A stretch of 41,243 nucleotides of DNA from assembly GCA_023421135.1 (NCBI GenBank), contig JAEZUG010000092.1, positions 1 to 41,243 on the forward strand, in the 5' to 3' direction. Under the pieces are notes generated by a model, which was not told where the DNA came from, made no database searches, and saw nothing but the letters and a program-made list of their open reading frames with translations. Source of the DNA: Candidatus Cloacimonadota bacterium. Its GTDB lineage: Bacteria > Cloacimonadota > Cloacimonadia > Cloacimonadales > Cloacimonadaceae. This document shows, in pieces, positions 19,664-27,377 of this stretch (the stretch's first letter is position 1; every line of letters begins with the position of its first letter). The translations under genes were made by a program, and so were the position numbers.

Positions 19664-19690
19664 TTGACAATATCCTTACGAATGTATTAT
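19664..19690 (+). promoter_or_regulatory. Putative promoter of the DUF5916 gene
   Basis: TTGACA at 19664-19669 and TATTAT at 19685-19690, spacing 15, with AT-rich DNA around and GAGGAGG before the start at 19724. The short spacing lowers confidence. Confidence 0.5.
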
Positions 19691-19723
19691 CTGATAATAT
19701 AGAATATGCGAGGAGGATTACCC

Positions 19724-21841
19724 ATGAAAAAACCCTTGATGCTCATTGTTTTGGTTCTTGTGGTCGTTATGCTGGGCGGAACGCAGATTCCGCTCTCATC
19801 TCAACCAGTTTTAACAGAAGAAAATTGCTTTACCGATCTGGTTAGAATCGATCCGAATGACAGTAAACCAGCGTCACTGAACACCTGCTTTTGGCTCTGG
19901 CAGGATGGAAATGATCTGGTGGTCTATGCCGAGGCTGAGTTGGATTCCACCTATGAACCGGGCAATCAGGTTCGCAGAGATGAGGGCAATAGCGGAGATA
20001 TGCTGAGGGTGCAGCTCATTACAATGCCACAAGCCTATATGGCCTATGCCTATCTAGCTCATCCACTTGGTAGTCTAGCCGATGGCATCCGCAATCAGGA
20101 TATGGGTATAGATTACTCTTGGGATAGCGGTTACAGCTACGCTAATGAGATATCTGCCGATCTGTGGCGTGTGACTTTGCGCATTCCCTTGGGAGAGCTT
20201 CGATTTAGGCAGGAACAAACCTATAACTGGAGAATCATCTTTTCCCGGTATCATCAGGATGACAGCTCGACTTTTAGCAGTCCCTATGCCAATACAGATC
20301 AGAAACAAGCCTATTTCACCAGCTCACATCAGATCAGCCTGAGCGGGAAGATCAACCGTGATTTCCCTCTGGAGCTGAGGCCATATTTTGTGAAATCCTA
20401 TGATCTGGTGAATCACACCGATAGCTTTGATCCCCAAAACCTGGGAATGGACCTTACTTATGTCCCCAGCCAAAAGCTGCGGCTCAAACTCAGTTTTAAC
20501 CCGGATTTTTCAGACACACCAATGGATAGCGCTTCCGACGATTATAACAGTAAGTACCCTCCTTACTACTCGGAAAATCGTTTCTTCTTCACAGAAGACC
20601 TCCAGGTCTTCAATCTGGGAGATTACTTCTACACCCGCAACATTGTTCAGCCGCAATTTGCCTATAAACTCACTGGAAACTCCGGTCGTGTGAATTGGGG
20701 AGTTATGGGGGCATTGGACAAAGAGATCCGGGAAGGTGGTGACCTAATCAATCCAGATGATTACTACCAAGCCATCAGCATCAATCCCACCTGGGAGAAG
20801 CTTTCGCTCAGCAATGCCCTGATCAGCAGGGTGAATGAGGGCTTCTACAATCACGCTTACTACGGAAACTATAGTTATCAGCTAACGCCCTGGCTTGCCA
20901 TCATCACCGATAACCTTGTGGCAATCCAGAAATCTGAAGATGAAGATAAAGAGCACAGAGGAATCAATAGCTCCAACAAACTGGCTTTCGAAAAAGGAGA
21001 TTATACTGCAAGCCTGACCTATGGAATTGTAAGTGATGATCTGGTTCACGCTGCCGGTTATCAGGCCGAAACCGATTATGATGGCTGGAATCTGGATCTC
21101 ACTTGGAGTAAAATGAACCCCGAGTCTTTCATTACTTCCAGCAATGTGAACGGCTTCTTCTCTATCAGCCGTACTACCTTGAGCCAGCCAAACTATGATT
21201 TGGACAGTGAATTTCTCTTCGCTTTCATAAACCTCAGGCGTAAACTCTCCCTGCAGGCCAGTTTGGCAACAGGTGCAGATGTGGATAACGACCGGAATAT
21301 CTTTCGTACCTGGACCTTCAATACCGGATTCGACTATGCTCCCATACGCCAGCTCAATTTTGGAGCTCGCATCAGTTTTGGCAAAAGCCTGATCTACTCA
21401 CTCAGTGAAGTTCACGATCGCACAGCTCTGATAGTGACTGGTAGATTAAGACTGGCGCGTAAGTTATCCCTTAATTACAACACCATCATGAATTATCTGG
21501 GTTATCCCAGAGAGAACATGATTGATCTGGGAGAAGGCATTGTGATCCCTCTGATACTGGATAACGAGTATGGTGTGCACAATCTGACACTGGTCTATAC
21601 GCATTCCCAAAAGTTCAGTATTTCTGGTGGTATGGGGCTTAGCACCTATGAGAGTGGAGGAAGATATGCAAATCTATCGTATTATGGCAATCTTAGATAT
21701 GAATTCATCCCCGGGAGTTTTCTCTACATGGGAATGAAATCCTCACAGAGCCAGATAGAACCCAGCACTTATGATCAACCTTTGGGGCAGTTCCGGCGTG
21801 ACTTGGCTTCTGCCTATCTGAAGCTGGCCTTTACGCTGTAG
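19724..21841 (+). CDS. DUF5916-family outer-membrane beta-barrel protein with CBM9-like N-terminal domain
   Basis: Probably an outer-membrane protein of unknown function. The signal peptide MKKPLMLIVLVLVVVMLGG is followed by a sugar-binding-like beta-sandwich (residues about 30-200: FWLWQDGNDLVVYAEAEL, WRVTLRIPLGELRF), as in CBM9-like domains fused to DUF5916. The rest alternates polar and hydrophobic residues, as in a beta barrel. The family signature region is YYSENRFFFTEDLQVFNLGDYFYTRNI (given here in parts: YYSENRFFFTEDLQ, then FYTRNI). The last residue is a hydrophobic Leu after a short aromatic strand. Length is 705, near the lower end for the family. The start is supported by GAGGAGG eight bases upstream; an upstream ATG at 19706 lies before that site and is rejected. 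It is transcribed divergently from the 1010-residue protein. Confidence 0.8.
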   Translation: MKKPLMLIVLVLVVVMLGGTQIPLSSQPVLTEENCFTDLVRIDPNDSKPASLNTCFWLWQDGNDLVVYAEAELDSTYEPGNQVRRDEGNSGDMLRVQLITMPQAYMAYAYLAHPLGSLADGIRNQDMGIDYSWDSGYSYANEISADLWRVTLRIPLGELRFRQEQTYNWRIIFSRYHQDDSSTFSSPYANTDQKQAYFTSSHQISLSGKINRDFPLELRPYFVKSYDLVNHTDSFDPQNLGMDLTYVPSQKLRLKLSFNPDFSDTPMDSASDDYNSKYPPYYSENRFFFTEDLQVFNLGDYFYTRNIVQPQFAYKLTGNSGRVNWGVMGALDKEIREGGDLINPDDYYQAISINPTWEKLSLSNALISRVNEGFYNHAYYGNYSYQLTPWLAIITDNLVAIQKSEDEDKEHRGINSSNKLAFEKGDYTASLTYGIVSDDLVHAAGYQAETDYDGWNLDLTWSKMNPESFITSSNVNGFFSISRTTLSQPNYDLDSEFLFAFINLRRKLSLQASLATGADVDNDRNIFRTWTFNTGFDYAPIRQLNFGARISFGKSLIYSLSEVHDRTALIVTGRLRLARKLSLNYNTIMNYLGYPRENMIDLGEGIVIPLILDNEYGVHNLTLVYTHSQKFSISGGMGLSTYESGGRYANLSYYGNLRYEFIPGSFLYMGMKSSQSQIEPSTYDQPLGQFRRDLASAYLKLAFTL

Positions 21842-21844
21842 ATG

Positions 21845-21872
21845 AAGTGACAAGTGACAAGTAACGAGTGAC
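21845..21872 (+). repeat. Four tandem 7-bp units (AAGTGAC)
   Basis: AAGTGAC, AAGTGAC, AAGTAAC and GAGTGAC begin three bases after the DUF5916 stop codon. They are the same unit, in the opposite orientation, as the array at 2895-2922. Confidence 0.75.
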
Positions 21873-21972
21873 GAGAATTCTGCTGTCGCTTCCAGGACTT
21901 GATCAGTATAATCGTAGGGGCGAACTGCGGTTTGCCCTATTGCCTTATTTACCTCCAAATTTCATACCTCTA

Positions 21973-22055
21973 AGTCACCCATCTCACACCCATATGACAC
22001 GCATGAATTTACATGTGTGTCACATGGGTGTCACATGGGTGTCTCATGCGTGTCG
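21973..22055. repeat. Inverted array of 11-bp units (three inverted, six-base spacer, four direct)
   Basis: Right half: CATGTGTGTCA, CATGGGTGTCA, CATGGGTGTCT and CATGCGTGTCG at 22012-22055. Left half, read on the minus strand: CATGCGTGTCA, TATGGGTGTGA and GATGGGTGACT across 22005-21973. The spacer AATTTA (22006-22011) sits at the centre of symmetry. The array ends 25 bases before the -35 box of the peptidase promoter. Confidence 0.85.
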
Positions 22056-22080
22056 TCTCAGTTAGGATGCCATCATTTGC

Positions 22081-22109
22081 TTGACGAAATATACTGATGA
22101 TACTATTAT
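22081..22109 (+). promoter_or_regulatory. Putative sigma-70-type promoter of the M28 peptidase gene
   Basis: TTGACG at 22081-22086 and TATTAT at 22104-22109 with a 17-base spacer. The TTG of the -35 box could be misread as a start codon in the peptidase frame. Confidence 0.65.
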
Positions 22110-22170
22110 GTACCTGCTTACATTGATAAGACCGGGCAAGACCTGCCCACAACATAACCGGGAGATGAAG

Positions 22171-23421
22171 ATGAAACTATATCAGATGCTAAAGGCTTTG
22201 GATCATGAACGCCTGGCAGGAACCGATGGAGAACGCCGGGGAGCCGAAACTATCACTCACTATCTGCAAAGCTTGGGACTGAAACCCCAAATCGAGGAGT
22301 TTGAGATCAACGGCTTCGAAAGCGGAACTGCTTCAGTAACCATCGGCAAACAGAGCTGGGAAGCCACACCATATGGCTTGTGTGGAGACTGCAAGGTAGA
22401 AGGCAAACTGGTTTTTCTGGAGAATGCCGATGCCCTGCTGCTCAATCCGGGAGGCTATGATGGCTGTATTGTGCTCTATTATCACAGTGACAAACGCTTG
22501 TACGACCTCGCTTCAGCAGCCAAAGTAAAAGCTTTCATCGGCATTTCAGCACCGCAGAAGACCGCCTACTCCTATTCTCACCGGCAGAATCTGCCCCAAG
22601 ATGAGCTATTCCCTGCTGTTATGCTCCGTTATGACTACGCAGAAAAGCTGGTTCAACTGGCAGGGCAAATTGTCGTGCTGCAAATCAAGCAGGAAGTCGG
22701 TCTGCGCAAGGCGCACAATATCGTTCTGGATATCCCCGGCAAAGGACGAGACAAGGCTCTGACGCTCCTGGTGGGTCATTATGACAGTGTTGCCCGCTCT
22801 CATGGAGCTTGTGACAATGCCGGCGGTAGCGTTTGTCTGATGAAAGCAGCGGAACATTTTGCCAAAAAACAACCCGAACGGGACTTGCGGATAATCTGGT
22901 TTTCAGCGGAGGAACTGGGTCTCTTGGGTAGCTTTGCCTACACCAAAGCACATGAAGCAGAGATCATCGAACGGGTGAAACTGGTGATAAACGTCGATCT
23001 GGCAGGTGATCCCATCGGGCGTAATGTAGTCTTTGTATTGGGCACCAAAGAACTGCAGGGCTATGCCGGAGGTATCCTGCGGGAGCAGGGCTTGGTCTTC
23101 AGCGAGAACCTGAGCATCTACAGCAGTGACTGCATGCCGTTCAGCGTGCTGGAAATACCTTCTCTCAATCTTGCCAGAGTAGGGGGGAAGGGGCTGTTCC
23201 ATATCCATACAGATAATGATCTTGCCCGCAATGCCAATCAATTTGGCCTCCAGGAAGTGTACCTGGCCACCGAGGCAATTCTGGATCGGGTGCTCAATGC
23301 CCGCATGTATCCTGTCCCGACTGGTATAGATGATACCTTAAGGGATAAGATCGAGCGCTATCTCTGGGCTTCTACTCTGGAGAAACCTGAGCTCAAGTGG
23401 AAGGAGAAGTACAGGAAGTAG
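22171..23421 (+). CDS. M28-family zinc aminopeptidase with PA-like insert
   Basis: A predicted cytoplasmic di-zinc exopeptidase; no signal peptide is seen. From the ATG at 22171 the ligands fall in order: His203 in VGHYDS, Asp215 in GACDNAGG, the Glu pair 247-248 in SAEELGLLGS, Asp276 in INVDLAGD, and His346 in FHIHTDND, a complete M28 set. Residues about 60-165 (GKLVFLENADALL ... VKAFIGIS) resemble a PA domain. CGGGAG ends against the ATG at 22165 and lies six bases before that at 22171, which favours the latter. It is monocistronic: own promoter upstream, terminator downstream. The specific substrate is unknown. Confidence 0.87.
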   Translation: MKLYQMLKALDHERLAGTDGERRGAETITHYLQSLGLKPQIEEFEINGFESGTASVTIGKQSWEATPYGLCGDCKVEGKLVFLENADALLLNPGGYDGCIVLYYHSDKRLYDLASAAKVKAFIGISAPQKTAYSYSHRQNLPQDELFPAVMLRYDYAEKLVQLAGQIVVLQIKQEVGLRKAHNIVLDIPGKGRDKALTLLVGHYDSVARSHGACDNAGGSVCLMKAAEHFAKKQPERDLRIIWFSAEELGLLGSFAYTKAHEAEIIERVKLVINVDLAGDPIGRNVVFVLGTKELQGYAGGILREQGLVFSENLSIYSSDCMPFSVLEIPSLNLARVGGKGLFHIHTDNDLARNANQFGLQEVYLATEAILDRVLNARMYPVPTGIDDTLRDKIERYLWASTLEKPELKWKEKYRK

Positions 23422-23435
23422 AGCTACAAGATTTG

Positions 23436-23465
23436 GGGAGGTAGGATTCGAGCTACCTCCCTTTT
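23436..23465 (+). terminator. Intrinsic terminator after the M28 peptidase gene
   Basis: Perfect nine-pair stem GGGAGGTAG/CTACCTCCC with an eight-base loop, followed by TTTT, 14 bases after the stop codon. Confidence 0.9.
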
Positions 23466-23621
23466 CTGTCTTGCCCATATAACGCTAGATCAGGTTCTGG
23501 TTCGATACTTTTTCCCATTAGAACAGGGTATGCGAGCCCTATAGATTAGCTTGGTATGGTTGTCTGTAACCGCTAGTTTGGAACTGAGGGATTATCTGTT
23601 TTAAGCAGTCTCACATTTTGA

Positions 23622-23649
23622 TTGACAATTTAGCGCACCTGATTAGATT
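23622..23649 (+). promoter_or_regulatory. Promoter of the hrcA-dnaK operon
   Basis: TTGACA at 23622-23627 and TAGATT at 23644-23649, spacer 16. It lies immediately upstream of the CIRCE-like inverted repeat, the usual arrangement for HrcA control. Confidence 0.7.
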
Positions 23650-23658
23650 GTACTCAGA

Positions 23659-23685
23659 TTAGCAGGCGAGCGTTGTGACTGCTAA
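23659..23685. promoter_or_regulatory. CIRCE-like HrcA operator (variant arms)
   Basis: Left arm TTAGCAGGC, nine-base spacer, right arm GACTGCTAA. This is exactly the 9-9-9 geometry of CIRCE (TTAGCACTC, nine bases, GAGTGCTAA). The arms pair at eight of nine positions. The C at position 7 of the canonical left arm is changed to G, with a compensating change in the right arm. It sits between the promoter and hrcA. Confidence 0.85.
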
Positions 23686-23703
23686 TTAACTCAAGGAAAG
23701 AGG

Positions 23704-24753
23704 ATGATGAAGAAGAATCAAATACGCCTGAATCATACACTACGTGCGCTGGTGGATGAGTTTATCTGCAGCAATGAGCCTGTTTCTTCCAGAGTTCTGA
23801 ATGAGAAGTATCTGGCGGATGTGAGCTCTGCCACTTTGCGTCTGGATCTCTTTAAGCTGGAACAGGATAACCTGATTCATCAGCCCCATACTTCAGCCGG
23901 TAGGATGCCCACCATTAAGGGCTACCGGCAATATCTGGAGCTCATTGAAACAGAACACATAAACGTGCAGTATGAGCGTATGGATATCCTGAGGGAGCTT
24001 CTGATTCACAACTACAAGGATACTCCTCGCGCCTTGCATTACATTATGCAGCTTCTTGCCAAGGAGACCGATCAATTGAGCTTTGTGGCCGAGCCGGAAG
24101 TATCCAACGGTTATCTTGCCAAGCTGGATGTTTTTCCGATTGGAAGCCGCAAGTTACTCTTTGTTATGAGCTTGGATAGTGGTTTGGACAAAACCGTGAT
24201 CCTGAAGTGCGAATACGATATCAGTGAAGTTCAGCTAAGGAAATTGGTGCGCTATCTTAATGATGAGCTGGTGGGTCTGAGAATCTATGACATCGCCAAC
24301 AAGGTGTTGATTGAGATGCGGGAAAACATGCATCAGGACAACTTGATAGTCTCTTCATTTCTGCAGGAATTGCACAAGGCTTTCATTGAGATTAGTGATT
24401 TCTTCATTCACTATGATGGATCGGTCAAATTCCTGGAGCAACCGGAGTTTGATTCCAAAGCTACCATCCTGAGCTTCATGAATCTGGTGCAAAGGCAGGA
24501 CGCTCTGCTTAACGTGATGCGGGCCAAGCCATTGATTGGAGAGGTGAATGTGCTCATGGGTGAGGATTTGAACAACCAGATATGGCAAGACTTTGTGGTG
24601 ATCTATGGTCGTTATGAAGTCTTTGGAATTCCCGGGTATCTGGGAATAGTCGCTCCGCTAAGAACGGAGTATCGCAAGCTTATCCCTCTGATCAGGGATA
24701 TAACCAGAACAATAACCGTCACAACCCGAAAGGGCATGATGGTAGTTAAATAA
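23704..24753 (+). CDS. hrcA: Heat-inducible transcription repressor HrcA
   Basis: Represses the chaperone operon by binding CIRCE and is thought to be kept active by GroEL. The N-terminal winged helix shows VDEFICSNEPVSSRVL and SATLRLDLFKLEQDNLIHQPHTSAGRMPTIKGYRQYL-type sequence (near residues 20-75), which is diagnostic. The dimerisation/GAF-like part ends with IWQDFVVIYGRYEVFGIPGYLGIVAPLR-type residues and YRKLIPLIRDITRTIT. Length is 349, typical. AAGGA is six bases from the first of two adjacent ATGs (23704, 23707). It is first gene of the operon, with its predicted operator directly upstream, so autoregulation is likely. Confidence 0.95.
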   Translation: MMKKNQIRLNHTLRALVDEFICSNEPVSSRVLNEKYLADVSSATLRLDLFKLEQDNLIHQPHTSAGRMPTIKGYRQYLELIETEHINVQYERMDILRELLIHNYKDTPRALHYIMQLLAKETDQLSFVAEPEVSNGYLAKLDVFPIGSRKLLFVMSLDSGLDKTVILKCEYDISEVQLRKLVRYLNDELVGLRIYDIANKVLIEMRENMHQDNLIVSSFLQELHKAFIEISDFFIHYDGSVKFLEQPEFDSKATILSFMNLVQRQDALLNVMRAKPLIGEVNVLMGEDLNNQIWQDFVVIYGRYEVFGIPGYLGIVAPLRTEYRKLIPLIRDITRTITVTTRKGMMVVK

Positions 24754-24765
24754 AGGGAGTAGTCT

Positions 24766-25344
24766 GTGTCTAAACACAAGAACCATGAAGCTGAAAACCC
24801 GGAACTGGAACCGGATCAAGATATCTCGGTAGCGGAAGAAGCTACAGAAGAAGAGGATGAATTGTTTAAACTGAATAAAGAACGCGATGAGTGGAAGGAT
24901 AAATACCTCAGATCGATGGCAGAGTTTGAGAACTTCCGCAGACGCACCAATCAGGAGAAAGCAGATTGGATAAAACGATCTACCGAAAAGCTGGCTCTCA
25001 ATGTGTGCGACGTTCTGGATAATTTTGAGCGAGCTCTGGCGCAATTTGCCGAGCTGGACAAGGATGAGAAGCTGTTTCAGGGAGTAAGCCTGATTGAGCA
25101 GCAACTCCGTAATGTTTTGGAGAAGGAAGGAGTGGTGAAGATAGAGGCACTGGGGCAGGACTTTGATCCTGCACAGCATGAAGCTCTGGCTCACATTCCC
25201 TCCGAAGACTTTGAGGAAAACACCGTGGCTGCCATCATTCAAAATGGCTATACAATGCAAAATATTGTGATCCGCCCGGTACGGGTGGCTGTATCCAGCG
25301 GTAAACCCGCTGCAACTGATGAAGATATTAATAATAATGAATAA
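24766..25344 (+). CDS. grpE: Nucleotide exchange factor GrpE
   Basis: Releases ADP from DnaK. The start is GTG with AGGGAG six bases upstream. An acidic, disordered N-terminus (about 35 residues) leads to a coiled-coil helix with the family core KDKYLRSMAEFENFRRRT, then ALAQFAELDKDEKLFQGVSLI. The C-terminal beta-wing has GQDFDPAQHEAL near residue 135 and VIRPVRVAVSSG. The length, 192, is standard. It lies 12 bases from hrcA and dnaK on either side, one operon. Confidence 0.96.
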   Translation: MSKHKNHEAENPELEPDQDISVAEEATEEEDELFKLNKERDEWKDKYLRSMAEFENFRRRTNQEKADWIKRSTEKLALNVCDVLDNFERALAQFAELDKDEKLFQGVSLIEQQLRNVLEKEGVVKIEALGQDFDPAQHEALAHIPSEDFEENTVAAIIQNGYTMQNIVIRPVRVAVSSGKPAATDEDINNNE

Positions 25345-25356
25345 AGGGAGGAAACC

Positions 25357-27312
25357 ATGGGAAAGATAATAGGTATCGACCTTGGTACAACCAATTCCTG
25401 CGTTGCCGTCGTGGAAGGCGGTAAACCGGTAGTTATAACAAATGCAGAAGGCACCAGGACCACCCCGTCCGTGGTTGGCTTCACCAAAGATGGACAGAGA
25501 TTGGTGGGTCAATTGGCCAAGCGTCAGGCTGTGACCAATCCCCTCAATACAGTCTTTTCAATCAAAAGATTTATGGGACGTGCCTACAATGAAGTCTCCA
25601 GTGAGATTCAGCAGGTCCCTTACAAAGTGATGTCCGGACTCAAAGGACAGGCTGCTGTTCATATTGATTCCGAAAGCAAGGACTTTACTCCGCAAGAGAT
25701 TTCGGCTCTGGTGCTCACTAAGATGAAAGAAACTGCCGAAGCCTATCTGGGACAGGCAGTCACAGAAGCAGTTATCACCGTTCCTGCTTACTTCAATGAT
25801 GATCAACGTCAAGCCACCAAAGATGCCGGCAGAATCGCCGGACTGGAAGTGAAGCGGATCATCAATGAGCCTACAGCAGCAGCTTTGGCCTATGGCATGG
25901 AAAACAAGAAAGAACAGAAAGTTGCCGTGTATGACCTCGGTGGCGGAACCTTCGATATCTCTATCCTGGATATCTCTCAGGGTGTCGTGGAAGTTCTTTC
26001 CACCAATGGTGATACTCACCTGGGTGGAGATGATTTTGACAAGCGTGTGATCGATTGGATACTGGAAAAGTTCAAAGCTCAGGAAGGAATTGACCTTTCC
26101 AAAGATCCGATGGCTCTGCAAAGACTTCGTGAAGCAGCTGAGAAAGCCAAGATTGAGCTCTCTGGAACTCAAACAGCCAATATCAATCTACCTTTCATCA
26201 CAGCCGATGCCACTGGTCCCAAACACTTGAATCTGGATCTCAGTCTGGCTGAGTTCAATCGACTCACCCAAGACCTGATCGAACGGAGCCTTGGTCCTTG
26301 CAAAAAGGCTTTGACCGACGCCAAGCTCAGTGCTTCGGAGATTCAGGAAGTGCTCCTGGTAGGTGGAAGCACACGTATTCCTGCCGTGCAGGAAGCGGTG
26401 GAAAGATTCTTTAGCAAGAAGGCTAATCGCAGCCTGAATCCTGATGAAGTGGTGGCCATTGGAGCTTCAATCCAGGGAGCTATCCTCTCCGGTGATGATA
26501 AGGTGAGCGATGTTCTTCTGCTCGATGTGACGCCCCTTTCTTTGGGTATTGAGACCCTTGGTGCTGTGATGACTACTCTGATTCCCCGCAACACCACCAT
26601 CCCCACCAAGAAGAGTCAAGTCTTCTCCACTGCTGCTGATAATCAGACAGCAGTGACCATCCATGTGATGCAGGGTGAGCGTCCTATGGCACAGGATAAT
26701 AAGTCCCTGGGACGTTTTGACCTGGTGGGAATACCTTCTGCGCCCAGAGGGGTTCCGCAGATAGAAGTTACCTTCGATCTGGATGCCAACGGTCTCTTGC
26801 ACGTATCTGCCAAGGATAAAGGAACCGGCAAAGAGCAATCCATCAAGATCGACCGCGCCGGAAACCTTAATCAGGAAGACATCGAACGCATGATCAAAGA
26901 TGCTGAGATGCACGCTGATGAAGACAAGAAGCGTCAGGAATTTGTGGCTGCCAAGAACGAGCTGGATACCCTGATCTTCTCCACTGAGAAGAGTCTGGGA
27001 GAATATGGCGACAAGCTTTCTGCTGATGAGAAAGCCAAGATCGAAGATGCCATCAAGACAGCTAAAGCTGAGATGGAGAAAGCCACCGATAAAGCAGAGA
27101 TGGATCGCATCAAGGAAGAGCTGGGCAAGAAAGCTCAGAAGCTTGGCGAGATCCTCTATGCCAATATGCAGCAAGAACAAGGCGGAGCAGGCTTTGATCC
27201 CAATGCTCAAGGCTTCAATCCGGAAGACTTTGCTCAACAGCAGCAACAAGAACAAGCTAAGCAAGATGGACCTATCGACGCAGATTTTGAAGTCGTCGAT
27301 GATGATAAGTAA
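25357..27312 (+). CDS. dnaK: Hsp70 chaperone DnaK
   Basis: ATP-dependent folding chaperone. The N-terminal ATPase has GIDLGTTNSCVAV, the second phosphate loop VYDLGGGTFDISIL, and LVGGSTRIPAVQ. The interdomain linker is SDVLLLDVTPLSLGIET. The peptide-binding domain includes MQGERPMAQDNKSLGRF; the lid is helical and ends in a Gln-rich tail closing with EVVDDDK. Length is 651. The strong ribosome site AGGGAGG precedes the ATG. A G/C-rich hairpin lies between dnaK and dnaJ and may reduce expression of the downstream genes. Confidence 0.98.
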   Translation: MGKIIGIDLGTTNSCVAVVEGGKPVVITNAEGTRTTPSVVGFTKDGQRLVGQLAKRQAVTNPLNTVFSIKRFMGRAYNEVSSEIQQVPYKVMSGLKGQAAVHIDSESKDFTPQEISALVLTKMKETAEAYLGQAVTEAVITVPAYFNDDQRQATKDAGRIAGLEVKRIINEPTAAALAYGMENKKEQKVAVYDLGGGTFDISILDISQGVVEVLSTNGDTHLGGDDFDKRVIDWILEKFKAQEGIDLSKDPMALQRLREAAEKAKIELSGTQTANINLPFITADATGPKHLNLDLSLAEFNRLTQDLIERSLGPCKKALTDAKLSASEIQEVLLVGGSTRIPAVQEAVERFFSKKANRSLNPDEVVAIGASIQGAILSGDDKVSDVLLLDVTPLSLGIETLGAVMTTLIPRNTTIPTKKSQVFSTAADNQTAVTIHVMQGERPMAQDNKSLGRFDLVGIPSAPRGVPQIEVTFDLDANGLLHVSAKDKGTGKEQSIKIDRAGNLNQEDIERMIKDAEMHADEDKKRQEFVAAKNELDTLIFSTEKSLGEYGDKLSADEKAKIEDAIKTAKAEMEKATDKAEMDRIKEELGKKAQKLGEILYANMQQEQGGAGFDPNAQGFNPEDFAQQQQQEQAKQDGPIDADFEVVDDDK

Positions 27313-27322
27313 AACCTATAGG

Positions 27323-27355
27323 GGGGAGGCTCCCGCAGTCTCCCCATCTCTTTTT
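27323..27355 (+). terminator. Hairpin with T-run between dnaK and dnaJ (possible attenuator)
   Basis: GGGGAG (27323-27328) pairs with CTCCCC (27340-27345), loop of 11; TTTTT follows after five bases. The T-run is displaced from the stem, so partial termination or transcript processing is likelier than a full stop. Confidence 0.5.
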
Positions 27356-27377
27356 AATTTCTTAAGGATATGTTTGA

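Noticed and set aside
21973..22055. CRISPR or plasmid-type iteron origin
   Set aside because: No spacers, no cas or rep gene, and inverted symmetry unlike typical iterons; left as an unexplained array.
22081..22170. Extended N-terminus of the M28 peptidase from a TTG
   Set aside because: That TTG is part of a good -35 box, and the ribosome site lies about 80 bases downstream of it.
25558..26172. Minus-strand open frame inside dnaK
   Set aside because: A common artefact of dnaK composition; the plus-strand gene is certain.
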